Program-made: the position numbers and the translations under genes
Shown here: in pieces, positions 8,319-17,485 of the stretch
Layout: each line of letters starts with the position of its first letter
Position numbering within the stretch: position 1 is the first letter of the stretch
Assembly: GCA_949293245.1 (NCBI GenBank)
Contig: CASFCS010000022.1
Location: 35,845 to 99,844, forward strand
DNA from: an uncultured bacterium
GTDB lineage: Bacteria > Bacillota > Clostridia > Oscillospirales > Oscillospiraceae
Direction: 5' to 3'
Length of the DNA stretch: 64,000 nt
Notes under the pieces: generated by a model
What the model saw: the letters and a program-made list of their open reading frames with translations, nothing else
The model's database searches: none
Told to the model about the DNA's origin: nothing

Positions 8319-8357
8319 ATGGCGTCACACTCCTCGCGTGTTTTCTCTTGTGTTTTC

Positions 8358-8386
8358 AGTTTACACAGGCGCTGCGGGTTTGACAA
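8358..8386 (-). promoter_or_regulatory. Promoter of the thioesterase-DUF308 operon
   Basis: Minus strand TTGTCA (8386-8381), 17-base spacer, TAAACT (8363-8358), 40 bases before the thioesterase start. Confidence 0.55.
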
Positions 8387-8407
8387 GGATAAAATGGTAA
8401 AAATCAG

Positions 8408-9400
8408 TTACAAACCGGCTGTTTCCGGGGCAGGGAGGGAGAAGGCGGGGAAATACTCCTCCACAAAGTCCACCTTGTCCACCTGCCACACCCGGCCGTT
8501 GAGCTCTGCCAGAGGGCCGGCGTCGGTGGTGAAGCGGAAGGCCAGCTTGTAGGAGTAGAGGGCCTGGCCGTGGCGGCCGTATTTCCGGTTTTCCCGCTCG
8601 CTGCCGTACTTCCCGTCCCCCAGCAGGGGGTGGCCTGCGGCGGCGAACTGGGCCCGGATCTGGTGGGTGCGGCCGGTGATGAGCTGGCACTCCACCAGGG
8701 AGAGGTCCCCCCGGGTGGCCAGGGTGCGGTAGAGGGTCACCGCTGTGCGGGCCCCGGGCTCGCTCCGGCGGCGGACAAAGACCTGCTTTTTGGCCTCGTC
8801 CTTCAGGAGATAGTGCTCCAGCTTCCCCTGGGGCCGCTCGGGCCTTCCGTGGACCACGCACAGGTAGTATTTCTCCAGCTCCCGGTCCCGGATCTTCTGG
8901 TTCATCACCCGCAGGCCCTCGGCAGTCTTGGCGGCGATGACGATCCCCCCCGTGTTGCGGTCGATGCGGTTGCACAGGGCGGGGGCGAAGGAGTTTTCCT
9001 GGTAGGGAGACCACTCCTTTTTCTGGTAGAGATAGGCCTGGAGGTGGGTGAGCAGGGTGTTCACCCGCTCGCTCTCGTCGGGGTGGACCACCATGCCCGG
9101 CCGCTTGTCCAGCAGGAGGATGTGCTCATTCTCAAAGAGGATGTTCAGCTTGGGCTGGTACAGGGAGAGAAAGGCGTTTTCCGGCGTGGGCTTGTCAAAG
9201 AACTCGTCGTTGATATATAATTGCAGTATGTCCCCCGCCGCCAGGCGGACGTCCCGCTTGGAGCCCTTCCCGTTGACCTTCACCCGCTTGAGGCGGATGT
9301 ATTTCTGGGCCAGGGGGGCGGGGAGGAGGGGGAGGGTCTTGGCCAGCCAGCGGTCCAGCCGCTGCCCGGCGTCGTTTTTCCCGATGGTGAATTCCTTCAT
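8408..9400 (-). CDS. RluA-family 23S rRNA/tRNA pseudouridine synthase
   Basis: 330 residues. An S4-like RNA binding segment at the N-terminus (AGQRLDRWLAKTL, residues 11-23) precedes the catalytic domain with CNRIDRNTGG, where Asp147 is the catalytic aspartate (the RLD motif in most members, here RID). The LITGRTHQIRAQFAAAGHPLLGD block is also typical of RluA/RluC/RluD. The frame is open further upstream, but AAAGGAG supports the ATG at 9400. It converts uridine to pseudouridine in structured RNA; which site cannot be told from sequence. Confidence 0.93.
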   Translation of the reverse strand: MKEFTIGKNDAGQRLDRWLAKTLPLLPAPLAQKYIRLKRVKVNGKGSKRDVRLAAGDILQLYINDEFFDKPTPENAFLSLYQPKLNILFENEHILLLDKRPGMVVHPDESERVNTLLTHLQAYLYQKKEWSPYQENSFAPALCNRIDRNTGGIVIAAKTAEGLRVMNQKIRDRELEKYYLCVVHGRPERPQGKLEHYLLKDEAKKQVFVRRRSEPGARTAVTLYRTLATRGDLSLVECQLITGRTHQIRAQFAAAGHPLLGDGKYGSERENRKYGRHGQALYSYKLAFRFTTDAGPLAELNGRVWQVDKVDFVEEYFPAFSLPAPETAGL

Positions 9401-9510
9401 GGCGGGCGCTCCTTTGTGAGATGATGGCCGCCCGGGGCGGCCCGGCGGACACCATTGTACCACACCCTGGCTCGCTGTGGGAGAAAATTTAGAATTTTGC
9501 GAAAAAGTAT

Positions 9511-9539
9511 TTGACAACCCATGTCCGGGTGGTTATAAT
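9511..9539 (+). promoter_or_regulatory. Consensus sigma-A promoter of DUF177-rpmF
   Basis: TTGACA (9511-9516), 17 bases, TATAAT (9534-9539), a perfect match to the housekeeping consensus, 29 bases before the first start codon. Confidence 0.9.
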
Positions 9540-9568
9540 ACTATCTGTGTCATTGTGCGAGGTGTCTC

Positions 9569-10069
9569 ATGAGACTGGATTTGAAAAATCTGATGCTAAC
9601 CCCCGGCGAGGCCCTGCCCTTTGCCTTTGACCTGGATCTGACCCAGGCCGAGCACTGCGGCGGACGCCCCGTGACTGAGCCCGTATCGGTATGTGGACAG
9701 GTGCGGAACATGGCGGGCGCTCTGATTCTGACGGCCAGTCTGGCCACCACCCTATCCCTGGTGTGTGACCGCTGCCTCAAGCCCTTTACCCGGGAGAAGC
9801 GGGTGGAGTACGAAACTCTGCTGGCCTCTCAGCTGGAGGATGAGCAGAACGACGACATCGTTTTGCTGGACTCCGACGGCACCCTGGAGTTGGAGGGGCT
9901 GATGCGGGACGTGTTTCTCCTTGAACTGGACACAAAGAATCTCTGCTCAGAGGACTGCAAGGGTCTTTGCAGCGGGTGCGGGGCCGATTTGAATCGGGAG
10001 CCCTGCCGCTGCAAAAAAGAGGTGGATCCCCGCCTGGCCGCGCTGGCACAACTCCTGGAGCAGGACTGA
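9569..10069 (+). CDS. DUF177 protein (YceD-like)
   Basis: 166 residues of the DUF177 family, nearly always found directly before rpmF as here. In E. coli and plants the family supports 23S rRNA accumulation and ribosome assembly. Cysteine pairs CDRC near residue 71 and CSEDCKGLCSGCG near 131-143 are typical of the Firmicute members and may bind zinc. It starts 29 bases after a consensus promoter, with a GAGGTG ribosome binding site. Confidence 0.92.
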   Translation: MRLDLKNLMLTPGEALPFAFDLDLTQAEHCGGRPVTEPVSVCGQVRNMAGALILTASLATTLSLVCDRCLKPFTREKRVEYETLLASQLEDEQNDDIVLLDSDGTLELEGLMRDVFLLELDTKNLCSEDCKGLCSGCGADLNREPCRCKKEVDPRLAALAQLLEQD

Positions 10070-10120
10070 CGAGAGTATATCGTTATGTCTTCTGGACATT
10101 ACCGATAAGGAGGTGTCAAA

Positions 10121-10312
10121 ATGGCGGTCCCTAAGAGTAAAGTATCCAAGCAGCGCAGAAATAAACGCCGCAGCTCCGTGTGGAAGCTGGAGACTCCCGG
10201 CCTGAACACCTGCCCCAAGTGCGGCGCTGCCCGTCTGCCTCACCGCATGTGCAAGGCCTGCATGAGCTACAACGGCCACGACTTCAGCGTGAAGGCTGCG
10301 GAGAGCAAGTAA
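10121..10312 (+). CDS. rpmF: 50S ribosomal protein L32
   Basis: 63 residues. MAVPKSKVSKQRRNKRR is the standard L32 start, and the CPKC...CKAC cysteines make this the zinc-binding form. AAGGAGGTG sits 9 bases before the ATG. Co-transcribed with the DUF177 gene and followed by a terminator. Confidence 0.98.
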   Translation: MAVPKSKVSKQRRNKRRSSVWKLETPGLNTCPKCGAARLPHRMCKACMSYNGHDFSVKAAESK

Positions 10313-10326
10313 GTGAATAGCATGAG

Positions 10327-10361
10327 AAGAGGGGGTTGTGCAAAACCTCCTCTTTCTTTTT
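10327..10361 (+). terminator. Intrinsic terminator after rpmF
   Basis: AAGAGGGGGTT (10327-10337) pairs with AACCTCCTCTT (10344-10354) with one G-U pair, followed by TCTTTTT. Confidence 0.9.
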
Positions 10362-10411
10362 GCCCGGTTTTCCGGTAAAATAAAAAAAGAGTGCCGCTGA
10401 GCGGCAAAACC

Positions 10412-10440
10412 TTGCAGATTTACTCTGTGCGGGTTACAAT
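10412..10440 (+). promoter_or_regulatory. Promoter of der-plsY-gpsA
   Basis: TTGCAG (10412-10417), 17 bases, TACAAT (10435-10440), 58 bases before der. Confidence 0.8.
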
Positions 10441-10497
10441 ATATGTAAATAACTTTGAACGGGCGGGGTGCCCCGCCCCCTGACGAGGTGATGCGTA

Positions 10498-11826
10498 ATG
10501 TCAAGGCCTTTGGTGGCCATTGTGGGCCGGCCCAACGTGGGGAAATCCATGCTGTTCAACAAGCTGACCGGCCAGCGCCTGTCCATTGTGGAGGACACCC
10601 CCGGGGTCACCCGGGACCGGCTGTACGCCCAGGCGGAGTGGCGCGGGCGCACCTTTGACCTGGTGGACACCGGCGGCATCGAGCCGGGTACCGACAACGA
10701 GATCTTGTCCTTCATGCGGGACCAGGCGGAGATCGCCATCCAGAACGCCGCGGTGATTATCTTCGTGTGCGACATCAAGACGGGCATGACCGCGGCGGAC
10801 CACGAGGTGGCAGCCATGCTGCTGCGCTCGGGCAAGCCCGTGGTGCTGGCAGTGAACAAGATGGACCAGACCGGCCAGACCAACCCGGATATTTACGAGT
10901 TTTACAACCTGGGCCTGGGGGACCCCTACCCCCTCTCGGCGGTCCACGGCCACGGCACCGGGGATTTGCTGGACGCCTGCTTTGACTACTTCCCCCCGGA
11001 GGAGGAGGAAGAGGAGGACGACGAGGTCATCAAGGTGGCCATCATCGGCAAGCCCAACGTGGGCAAGTCCTCCCTCACCAACCGCATCCTGGGCCAGGAG
11101 CGGGTCATTGTCTCCGATGTGGCGGGCACCACCCGGGACGCGGTGGACAGCTACTTTGAAAACGAGACGGGGAAGTACCTCATCATCGACACCGCCGGCA
11201 TGCGCAAGAAGTCCAAGGTGGACGACCGTATCGAGAAGTTCTCGGTCCTCCGGGCCACCATGGCCATTGAACGCAGCGATGTGTGCCTCATCATGATCGA
11301 TGCCAACGAGGGGGTCACCGAGCAGGACACCAAGGTAGCCGGCCTGGCCCACGAGGCGGGGAAGGCCTGCATCATCGTGGTGAACAAGTGGGACGCGGTG
11401 GAGAAGGACGGCAAGACCATGAAGCGCATGGAGGAGGACATCCGCCGGGACCTGTCCTATATGACCTATGCGCCGGTGGTGTTCCTCTCGGCCCTCACGG
11501 GGCAGCGGGTGGAGAAGCTCTTTGAGCAGATCGTCCGGGTGAACATGATGGCCAACCTGCGGGTGAGCACCGGCACCCTCAACAGCGTCCTGGCGGACGC
11601 CACCACCCGGGTGCAGCCCCCCACCGACAAGGGGCGGCGGCTGAAGATCTACTATATGACTCAGGTGGGGGTGAAGCCCCCCCACTTCGTGGTGTTCTGC
11701 AACGACGCAAAGCTCTTCCATTTTTCGTATCAGCGCTATCTTGAAAATCAGATCCGTGCTACCTTCGGCCTGGAGGGCACCCCGGTGCGCCTCACCATCC
11801 GGCAGAAGGGCGATAAGGAGGACTAA
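10498..11826 (+). CDS. der: Ribosome biogenesis GTPase Der (EngA)
   Basis: 442 residues with two GTPase domains in tandem, unique to Der: GRPNVGKS at residues 10-17 and GKPNVGKS at 184-191, each with its DTGG or DTAG and NKMD or NKWD motif. A C-terminal KH-like domain carries IYYMTQVGVKPPHFVVFCN. Der helps assemble the 50S subunit and is essential in most bacteria. The order der-plsY-gpsA is a conserved Firmicute cluster. GAGGTG precedes the ATG. Confidence 0.98.
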   Translation: MSRPLVAIVGRPNVGKSMLFNKLTGQRLSIVEDTPGVTRDRLYAQAEWRGRTFDLVDTGGIEPGTDNEILSFMRDQAEIAIQNAAVIIFVCDIKTGMTAADHEVAAMLLRSGKPVVLAVNKMDQTGQTNPDIYEFYNLGLGDPYPLSAVHGHGTGDLLDACFDYFPPEEEEEEDDEVIKVAIIGKPNVGKSSLTNRILGQERVIVSDVAGTTRDAVDSYFENETGKYLIIDTAGMRKKSKVDDRIEKFSVLRATMAIERSDVCLIMIDANEGVTEQDTKVAGLAHEAGKACIIVVNKWDAVEKDGKTMKRMEEDIRRDLSYMTYAPVVFLSALTGQRVEKLFEQIVRVNMMANLRVSTGTLNSVLADATTRVQPPTDKGRRLKIYYMTQVGVKPPHFVVFCNDAKLFHFSYQRYLENQIRATFGLEGTPVRLTIRQKGDKED

Positions 11827-11828
11827 AT

Positions 11829-12485
11829 ATGATGAACATCCTGTGTGCGCTCCTGGTGGCCGTCATTGCCTACTTCCTGGGCTGCTTCAACGGGGCGGTC
11901 ATTGTCTCCAAGTATATTCTGCACAACGATATCCGCAAGCACGGCAGCGGCAACGCGGGCCTGACCAACTTTCACCGGGTCTTCGGCGGCGGGCTCACCT
12001 TCGTGGTGATCTTGTGCGACGTGCTCAAAGCGGTCATCGCTGTGTGGGTGGGCATTCTCCTCTCCGGCGTTATGGCGCCCGACCTGGCCGGGGAGTTTAC
12101 CGTGACCTACGCCAAGTACTGGGCGGCCCTGTGGTGCCTGCTGGGCCACATGTTCCCCTGCATGTTCCAGTTCAAGGGGGGCAAGGGCATCCTCTCCGGG
12201 GGGGCCATCGCCTTCATGCTGGATTGGCAGGTGGCCCTGGTGGTGTGGGGAGGCTTCCTCATCCTGGCGGTCCTCACCCGGTATGTGTCCCTGGGTTCCG
12301 TGTGGGCCGGGGCCAGCTTCCCCTTTGCCACCTTCTTCGTCTACCACAACCTGGTGGTCACCCTGCTGGCGCTGTGCATCGGCGGCCTTATCGTCTGGAA
12401 GCACCGGGGCAACATCAAGCGCCTGGTGAAGGGGGAGGAGTCCAAGTTTACCCTGCATAAGAAAAAGGAGGAGCCCCGCGCATGA
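11829..12485 (+). CDS. plsY: Acyl-phosphate:glycerol-3-phosphate acyltransferase
   Basis: 218 residues, integral membrane. PlsY makes lysophosphatidic acid from acyl phosphate and glycerol-3-phosphate, the first step of phospholipid synthesis. Family motifs: GSGNAGLTNFHR near residue 39 (usually GSGNxGATN) and FKGGKG near residue 115. The Leu-Thr in place of Ala-Thr is a variation seen in clostridia-like forms. AAGGAGG lies inside the end of der, and the 3' end overlaps gpsA, so supply of glycerol-3-phosphate and its acylation are translationally linked. Confidence 0.96.
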   Translation: MMNILCALLVAVIAYFLGCFNGAVIVSKYILHNDIRKHGSGNAGLTNFHRVFGGGLTFVVILCDVLKAVIAVWVGILLSGVMAPDLAGEFTVTYAKYWAALWCLLGHMFPCMFQFKGGKGILSGGAIAFMLDWQVALVVWGGFLILAVLTRYVSLGSVWAGASFPFATFFVYHNLVVTLLALCIGGLIVWKHRGNIKRLVKGEESKFTLHKKKEEPRA

Positions 12486-13483
12486 AGATTACCGTCCTGG
12501 GCAGCGGTGCCTGGGGGACCGCCCTGGCGCTGGTCCTGGTTCAAAACGGCCATGAGGTGACGCTCTGGTCCCACCGGGAGGAGGCGGCCCGGGAAATGGA
12601 GCGCCGCCGGACCAACCCCATGCTCAAGGGGGTGCGGCTGCCGGAGGAGCTGAAGATCACCGCCCGGCTGGAGGCGGCGGAGAACTGCCCCGTGGTGGTG
12701 CTGGCCACCCCCTCCTTCGCCGTGCGGGAGACCGCCCGGAAGACAGCGCCTCTGCTGGCCCCCGGGGCGGTGGTGGTGTCCGTGTCCAAGGGCATTGAGA
12801 AGGACACATCCCTCCTCCTCTCCCAGGTGATTCAGGAGGAGGTGGGCCCCGGCCACCCGGTGGTGGCTCTGTCCGGCCCCTCCCACGCGGAGGAGGTGGG
12901 CCGGGGCATCCCCACGGCCCTGGTGTCCGCCTGCGAGGACCAGGGGGCGGCGGAGCTGGTGCAGGACCTGTTCATGAACGAGCGCTTCCGGGTGTACGCC
13001 TCCCCCGATGTGATCGGGGTGGAGCTGGGGGCGGCGCTGAAAAATGTCATCGCCCTGTGCGCCGGCTGCTGCGACGGCCTGGGCTATGGGGACAACACCA
13101 AGGCCATGCTTATGACCCGGGGCCTCACGGAGATTGCCCGGCTGGGGGTGGCCATGGGGGCCCGGAAGGAGACCTTTGCCGGCCTCACCGGGGTGGGGGA
13201 CCTGATCGTCACCTGTACCTCCATGCACTCCCGCAACCGCCGGGCGGGCATCCTCATCGGAAAGGGGATGCTGGTGGACCAGGCCATCCGGGAGATCGGC
13301 GCGGTGGTGGAGGGGTACTACGCCGCCGCCACGGCCCGCACTCTGGCCCGGAAGATGGGAGTGGAGATGCCCATTGCCGAGGCGGCCTACCAGGTGCTCT
13401 ACTGCGGCAGGAACGTCCACTCCGTGGTGGGGGAGCTGATGACCCGGGAGAAGAAGCACGAGATCGAGGACATCTGGGTTTAA
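12482..13483 (+). CDS. gpsA: NAD(P)H-dependent glycerol-3-phosphate dehydrogenase
   Basis: 333 residues. Reduces dihydroxyacetone phosphate to sn-glycerol-3-phosphate, the substrate of PlsY. Rossmann motif GSGAWG at residues 7-12, catalytic lysine about residue 187 in GAALKNVIALCAG, and the GLTGVGDLIVTC block. The start overlaps the plsY stop (ATGA). AAAAGGAGG lies just before it. The operon ends with a strong terminator. Confidence 0.97.
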   Translation: MKITVLGSGAWGTALALVLVQNGHEVTLWSHREEAAREMERRRTNPMLKGVRLPEELKITARLEAAENCPVVVLATPSFAVRETARKTAPLLAPGAVVVSVSKGIEKDTSLLLSQVIQEEVGPGHPVVALSGPSHAEEVGRGIPTALVSACEDQGAAELVQDLFMNERFRVYASPDVIGVELGAALKNVIALCAGCCDGLGYGDNTKAMLMTRGLTEIARLGVAMGARKETFAGLTGVGDLIVTCTSMHSRNRRAGILIGKGMLVDQAIREIGAVVEGYYAAATARTLARKMGVEMPIAEAAYQVLYCGRNVHSVVGELMTREKKHEIEDIWV

Positions 13484-13503
13484 AACACTGCCAGACAAGA
13501 AAA

Positions 13504-13546
13504 GCGGCTGGATATCCTGTGGGATATCCAGCCGCAGCTGTTTTTT
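13504..13546 (+). terminator. Intrinsic terminator after gpsA
   Basis: Perfect 14-bp stem (GCGGCTGGATATCC at 13504-13517 with 13522-13535), then AGCTGTTTTTTG. It may also stop the convergent SOD gene. Confidence 0.92.
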
Positions 13547-13547
13547 G

Positions 13548-14051
13548 CTATTTATTCAGCCGCCTGGGGGCGGCGCCCCCCTCCAGAGGGCGCACCAGGC
13601 CGCAGGCGATGCGCGCCCCGCTGTCCCCTGCGGGCTGGGTGCGGTAGTCGTCCGGCCTGTCGTGAATGACCAGAGTGCGGCCAACGGCCTGGGCGGGAGT
13701 GAAGCGGCCGGTGTAAAACATGGCGTAGGCCATGCCCCGGTGGGAGAGCAGCACCGGCAGGTCTCCCGCATGGTCGGGATGGGGGACGCCGGCGGGGTCG
13801 TAGTGGCCTCCCGCCTGGTGGAAGGGAATATCGCCCCCGGTGGCGCAGGAGCCGCCGGTGTGGAGGTGGAGGGCAAAAAAGCCGTCCCGGGGGAGGCCCA
13901 CCGCCCGGAGCATCAGAAGGCTGCCCCCCAGGAAGGGATAGAACAGGCACTCGCCCCACAGCCCCGGAGCTCCGTCACCGCCCCGCAGCCCGGCCCGGGC
14001 GGCGGGGGGGCGCTCCAGTGCGTAGGGCAGGGGTACCGGATAGTCCAGCAT
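13548..14051 (-). CDS. Superoxide dismutase [Cu-Zn]-like protein
   Basis: 167 residues with the Cu/Zn SOD core: HLHTGGSC (copper ligands), GGHYDP, HPDHAGDLP (zinc and copper ligands), and a C-terminal VIHDRPDDYRTQ...GDSGARIACG, which supplies the last copper histidine, the electrostatic Asp/Arg and the disulfide cysteine. There is no signal peptide, unlike most bacterial SodC, so it should be cytoplasmic; whether it carries SOD activity is open. AAGGAGG precedes the ATG. Confidence 0.85.
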   Translation of the reverse strand: MLDYPVPLPYALERPPAARAGLRGGDGAPGLWGECLFYPFLGGSLLMLRAVGLPRDGFFALHLHTGGSCATGGDIPFHQAGGHYDPAGVPHPDHAGDLPVLLSHRGMAYAMFYTGRFTPAQAVGRTLVIHDRPDDYRTQPAGDSGARIACGLVRPLEGGAAPRRLNK

Positions 14052-14139
14052 GGCACAAGACCTCCTTGCCTTGAGTCGGGGAAGTCCCGCTCATCCCAGC
14101 ATATGCGCCGCCGGCAGGGGCGTGCCCAAGGCAAAGGAA

Positions 14140-14172
14140 AAGCGCTCCATACCCCGGAGGGCAGGAGCGCTT
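14140..14172 (-). terminator. Terminator of rpmB
   Basis: On the minus strand AAGCGCTCC (14172-14164) pairs with GGAGCGCTT (14148-14140), then TTCCTTT. It begins 16 bases after the rpmB stop. Confidence 0.75.
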
Positions 14173-14187
14173 CGTTGGTCAACCAGA

Positions 14188-14376
14188 TTACACCGCGCGG
14201 GTAACCTTGCCGGAACGGAGGCACCGGGTGCAGACATAAACATGCTTGGGAGTGCCGTCCACAATCGCCTTGACCCGCTTCACATTGGGCTTCCAGGGGC
14301 GATTGGTGCGGCGGTGGGAGTGGGAGACCTGGATCCCAAAGGTCACGCCCTTGCCGCAGAACTCACATTTGGCCAT
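14188..14376 (-). CDS. rpmB: 50S ribosomal protein L28
   Basis: 62 residues: MAKCEFCGKGVTFG at the start, SHSHRRTNRPWKPNV and VCTRCLRSGKV are L28 signatures, with CxxC pairs of the zinc-binding form. The frame is open upstream, but AGGAGG before the ATG at 14376 and the family start decide this position. Confidence 0.97.
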   Translation of the reverse strand: MAKCEFCGKGVTFGIQVSHSHRRTNRPWKPNVKRVKAIVDGTPKHVYVCTRCLRSGKVTRAV

Positions 14377-14428
14377 ATTCAAAACCTCCTCGCTGGTTAG
14401 AATACAAGGATTCAAAGCATCGTCCACT

Positions 14429-14457
14429 ATACTAGCAGAAAAGCGCGAAAAAATCAA
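14429..14457 (-). promoter_or_regulatory. Promoter of rpmB
   Basis: Minus strand TTGATT (14457-14452), 17-base spacer, TAGTAT (14434-14429). A TATAGT three bases on is an alternative -10. Confidence 0.6.
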
Positions 14458-14561
14458 GTGCGAAATTCCCGGAAGAAATATTTTTTTTATAGAGTGTTTA
14501 TGATATACTGAATCAATATGGAACCCAAGGCGCCCCAAGGGCATAGAGGAGGTTTGCTTTG

Positions 14562-15506
14562 ATGGAGAGCAATCAAACTGTAAAGCTGCAAAAAATTATC
14601 GATACCTTTCATCTGGAGGTACTGTGCGGGCCGGAGGACTATGCCTCCCGCATCATCACCACGGACGACGTGAACCGGCCCGGCTTGCAGCTGGCGGGCT
14701 TTTTCGATTATTTTGACAGCAAGCGCCTCCAGGTAATCGGTCTGGTGGAGACCTCCTACCTGGAGAAGATGACGCCGGAGGAGCGGCGCAAGAGCTTTGA
14801 CCGGCTCTTTGACTATGATTTTCCCGCGCTGATCTTCTCCCGCAACCTGGAGCCCTACCCCGAGTGTATGGAGATGGCGGCTAAGCACAACACCATCATT
14901 CTGCGCACCCATGAGACCACCTCTGCCTTTATGAGTACCCTCATCGCTTCTCTGAAGGGGGACCTCTCCCCCTGCATCACCCGCCACGGCGTGCTGGTGG
15001 AGGTGTATGGCGAGGGCGTCCTCCTGCTGGGGGAGTCCGGCGTGGGCAAGAGCGAGACCGCCATCGAGCTGGTGAAGCGGGGCCACCGCCTCATCGCCGA
15101 CGACGCGGTGGAGATCCGCCGCTCCGCCACCGGCCGGCTCAAGGGCACTTCACCCGAGCTTATCCGGCACTATATCGAGCTGCGGGGTATCGGTGTGGTG
15201 GACGTGCGGCGTCTGTTCGGCATGTCTGCCATCAAGCGGGAGACCGACATTGACATGGTCATCAACCTGGAGCCATGGAATGACAACACCATGTATGACC
15301 GTCTGGGCACGGAGAACCTGTACACCTCCATCCTGGATGTGCAGGTACCCACCCTCACCATTCCGGTGAAGCCCGGGCGGAACCTGGCCATCATCATCGA
15401 GGTGGCGGCCATGAACAACCGGAACAAGAAGATGGGCTACAACGCGGCCCAGGAGTTTGCCCGGCAAATCAACGAGCACTTTGACCAGGCCATGGGCGGG
15501 GCATAA
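14562..15506 (+). CDS. hprK: HPr kinase/phosphorylase
   Basis: 314 residues. Phosphorylates HPr (and Crh) on Ser46 in response to glycolytic intermediates and removes the phosphate when phosphate accumulates; the switch for carbon catabolite control in Firmicutes. Walker A GESGVGKS at residues 157-164 and the family signature ELRGIGVVDVRRLFG are present. GAGGAGG 8 bases upstream favours the ATG at 14562. A Crh-like protein is encoded at 30827 in this window and would be a natural substrate. Confidence 0.97.
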   Translation: MESNQTVKLQKIIDTFHLEVLCGPEDYASRIITTDDVNRPGLQLAGFFDYFDSKRLQVIGLVETSYLEKMTPEERRKSFDRLFDYDFPALIFSRNLEPYPECMEMAAKHNTIILRTHETTSAFMSTLIASLKGDLSPCITRHGVLVEVYGEGVLLLGESGVGKSETAIELVKRGHRLIADDAVEIRRSATGRLKGTSPELIRHYIELRGIGVVDVRRLFGMSAIKRETDIDMVINLEPWNDNTMYDRLGTENLYTSILDVQVPTLTIPVKPGRNLAIIIEVAAMNNRNKKMGYNAAQEFARQINEHFDQAMGGA

Positions 15507-15565
15507 GGGCCCGCGCCGAAACAATTTCAAGGGACCATTGCGGAACTCATGGAGGAATACCAATT

Positions 15566-17398
15566 ATGTGCGGCATCGTAGGATATGTGGGGCAGGAACA
15601 GGCTTCGCCCATCCTTTTGGATGGGCTGCGGCGGCTGGAATACCGGGGGTACGACTCCGCCGGCGTGGCGGTGTACGACGGGCAGGGCGGCATCCGGGTG
15701 GTAAAGGCGAAGGGGAGGCTGCAGGTGCTCTCCGACCTCACCCAGGAGGGGACGGCCCTGCCGGGGACCATTGGCCTGGGGCACACCCGATGGGCCACCC
15801 ACGGGGAGCCCTCCGACGTGAACTCCCACCCCCACATGAGCCAGCGGGGCAAGTTCGCCGTGGTGCACAACGGCATCATCGAAAATTATATGGAGCTGCG
15901 GGAGTTTTTGGAGAATCAGGGGGTGACCTTTGCCTCTCAGACAGACACCGAGGTGGTGGCCCAGCTGCTGGAGTACTGCTACAACGGGGACCTGATGGCT
16001 ACGGTGCAGAAGGTGCTCCACCGCATCCGGGGGGCCTACGCCCTGGGCATTTTGTGCCGGGACCAGCCCGATGTGCTGGTGGCGGTGCGCAAGGACAGCC
16101 CCCTGATCCTGGGCCTGGGAGAGGGGTTCAACCTGCTGGCCTCCGATGTGACCGCTCTCATCCGGTACACCCGGGACGTGGTGTACATGGACGACAACGA
16201 GATCGCCCTGCTGAGCACCGCCGGGGTGCAGGTGTTCGACGCCTACCTCCAGCCGGTGGATAAGGAGCCCCAGCGGGTGGATTGGGAGATCTCCGCCGCG
16301 GAAAAGGGGGGCTACGAGCACTTCATGTTCAAGGAGATCATGGAGCAGCCCAAGGCCTTCCGGGACACGGTGTTCCCCCGCATTGTCAACAACCGGGTGG
16401 TGCTGGAGGACCTGTCCCTTACCCCGGAGGAGGTGCGGGACATCGACCATATCGTGATCATCGCCTGCGGCTCCTCCTACCATGTGGGCATGGTGTCCAA
16501 ATATATTCTGGAAAAGCTGCTGCGCAAGCCGGTGGAGGTGGCGCTGGCCTCTGAGTTCCGGTACAGTGACCCCTTTGTCACGGAGCGCACGCTGTGCATC
16601 GTCATCAGCCAGTCGGGGGAGACCATCGACACCCTGGCCGCCATGCGGGAGGCTAAGCGCCTGGGAGCCAAGGTGCTGGCCATTGTGAACGTGGTGGGCT
16701 CCACCATCGCCCGGGAGGCGGACCATGTGCTCTACACCTGGGCCGGGCCGGAGATCGCCGTGGCCACCACCAAGGCCTACTCCACCCAGCTGGCGGTGAT
16801 GTACCTGGTGGGGCTGTACTTTGCCGATCTCATGGGCCGCATCGACTCCAACACCTACGACGCCATCGTCTGCGAGCTGCTGCGCATCCCGTCCAAGATG
16901 GAGAGCATCCTGGAGAACAAGGAGCACATCCAGTACTTTGCCTCTATCTACTTCAACCACGACTCCATCTTCTTCATCGGCCGGAACATCGACTACGCCA
17001 TCGGCCTGGAGGGGTCTTTGAAGCTCAAGGAGATCTCCTATATCCACTCCGAGGCCTACGCCGCCGGGGAGCTCAAGCACGGCACCATCTCCCTGGTGGA
17101 GGACGGCACCCTGGTGGTGGCCCTGGCCTCCTACGGGCAGCTTTTTGAGAAGCTCATGAGCAACGTGGTGGAGGTGAAGAGCCGGGGGGCGGATGTGCTG
17201 GGCCTCACCACCCAGCGGCTGAAGGAGAGCATGGAAAAGACGGTGGACGCCACCATGGCGGTGCCCGACACCCACCCCATGCTGCTCCCCTCCCTGGATG
17301 TGATCCCCATGCAGTTGTTCGCCTACTATGTGGCCCTCATGCGGGGATGCGACATCGACAAGCCCCGCAACCTGGCCAAGAGCGTCACGGTGGAGTAA
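15566..17398 (+). CDS. glmS: Glutamine--fructose-6-phosphate aminotransferase (isomerizing)
   Basis: 610 residues. Makes glucosamine-6-phosphate for peptidoglycan. Begins MCGIVGYVG, so Cys2 becomes the N-terminal nucleophile of the glutaminase domain (residues about 1-220). Two SIS sugar isomerase domains follow, with CGSSYHVG, ISQSGETIDT and the C-terminal PRNLAKSVTVE. Only 59 bases separate it from hprK, too short for a glmS ribozyme. GGAGGAATACCAATT precedes the ATG. Confidence 0.98.
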   Translation: MCGIVGYVGQEQASPILLDGLRRLEYRGYDSAGVAVYDGQGGIRVVKAKGRLQVLSDLTQEGTALPGTIGLGHTRWATHGEPSDVNSHPHMSQRGKFAVVHNGIIENYMELREFLENQGVTFASQTDTEVVAQLLEYCYNGDLMATVQKVLHRIRGAYALGILCRDQPDVLVAVRKDSPLILGLGEGFNLLASDVTALIRYTRDVVYMDDNEIALLSTAGVQVFDAYLQPVDKEPQRVDWEISAAEKGGYEHFMFKEIMEQPKAFRDTVFPRIVNNRVVLEDLSLTPEEVRDIDHIVIIACGSSYHVGMVSKYILEKLLRKPVEVALASEFRYSDPFVTERTLCIVISQSGETIDTLAAMREAKRLGAKVLAIVNVVGSTIAREADHVLYTWAGPEIAVATTKAYSTQLAVMYLVGLYFADLMGRIDSNTYDAIVCELLRIPSKMESILENKEHIQYFASIYFNHDSIFFIGRNIDYAIGLEGSLKLKEISYIHSEAYAAGELKHGTISLVEDGTLVVALASYGQLFEKLMSNVVEVKSRGADVLGLTTQRLKESMEKTVDATMAVPDTHPMLLPSLDVIPMQLFAYYVALMRGCDIDKPRNLAKSVTVE

Positions 17399-17485
17399 TC
17401 TCCCTGACATAATTCCATAGCTGCCCGGCCATGCTGGAAGCGGGCCTCCCCCGGGGAGGTACTGCAGCGGCCAGGTGGTGAGGAT

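Noticed and set aside
15507..15565. glmS ribozyme upstream of glmS
   Set aside because: Only 59 bases separate hprK and glmS; the ribozyme core needs well over 100 and none of its conserved segments is visible.
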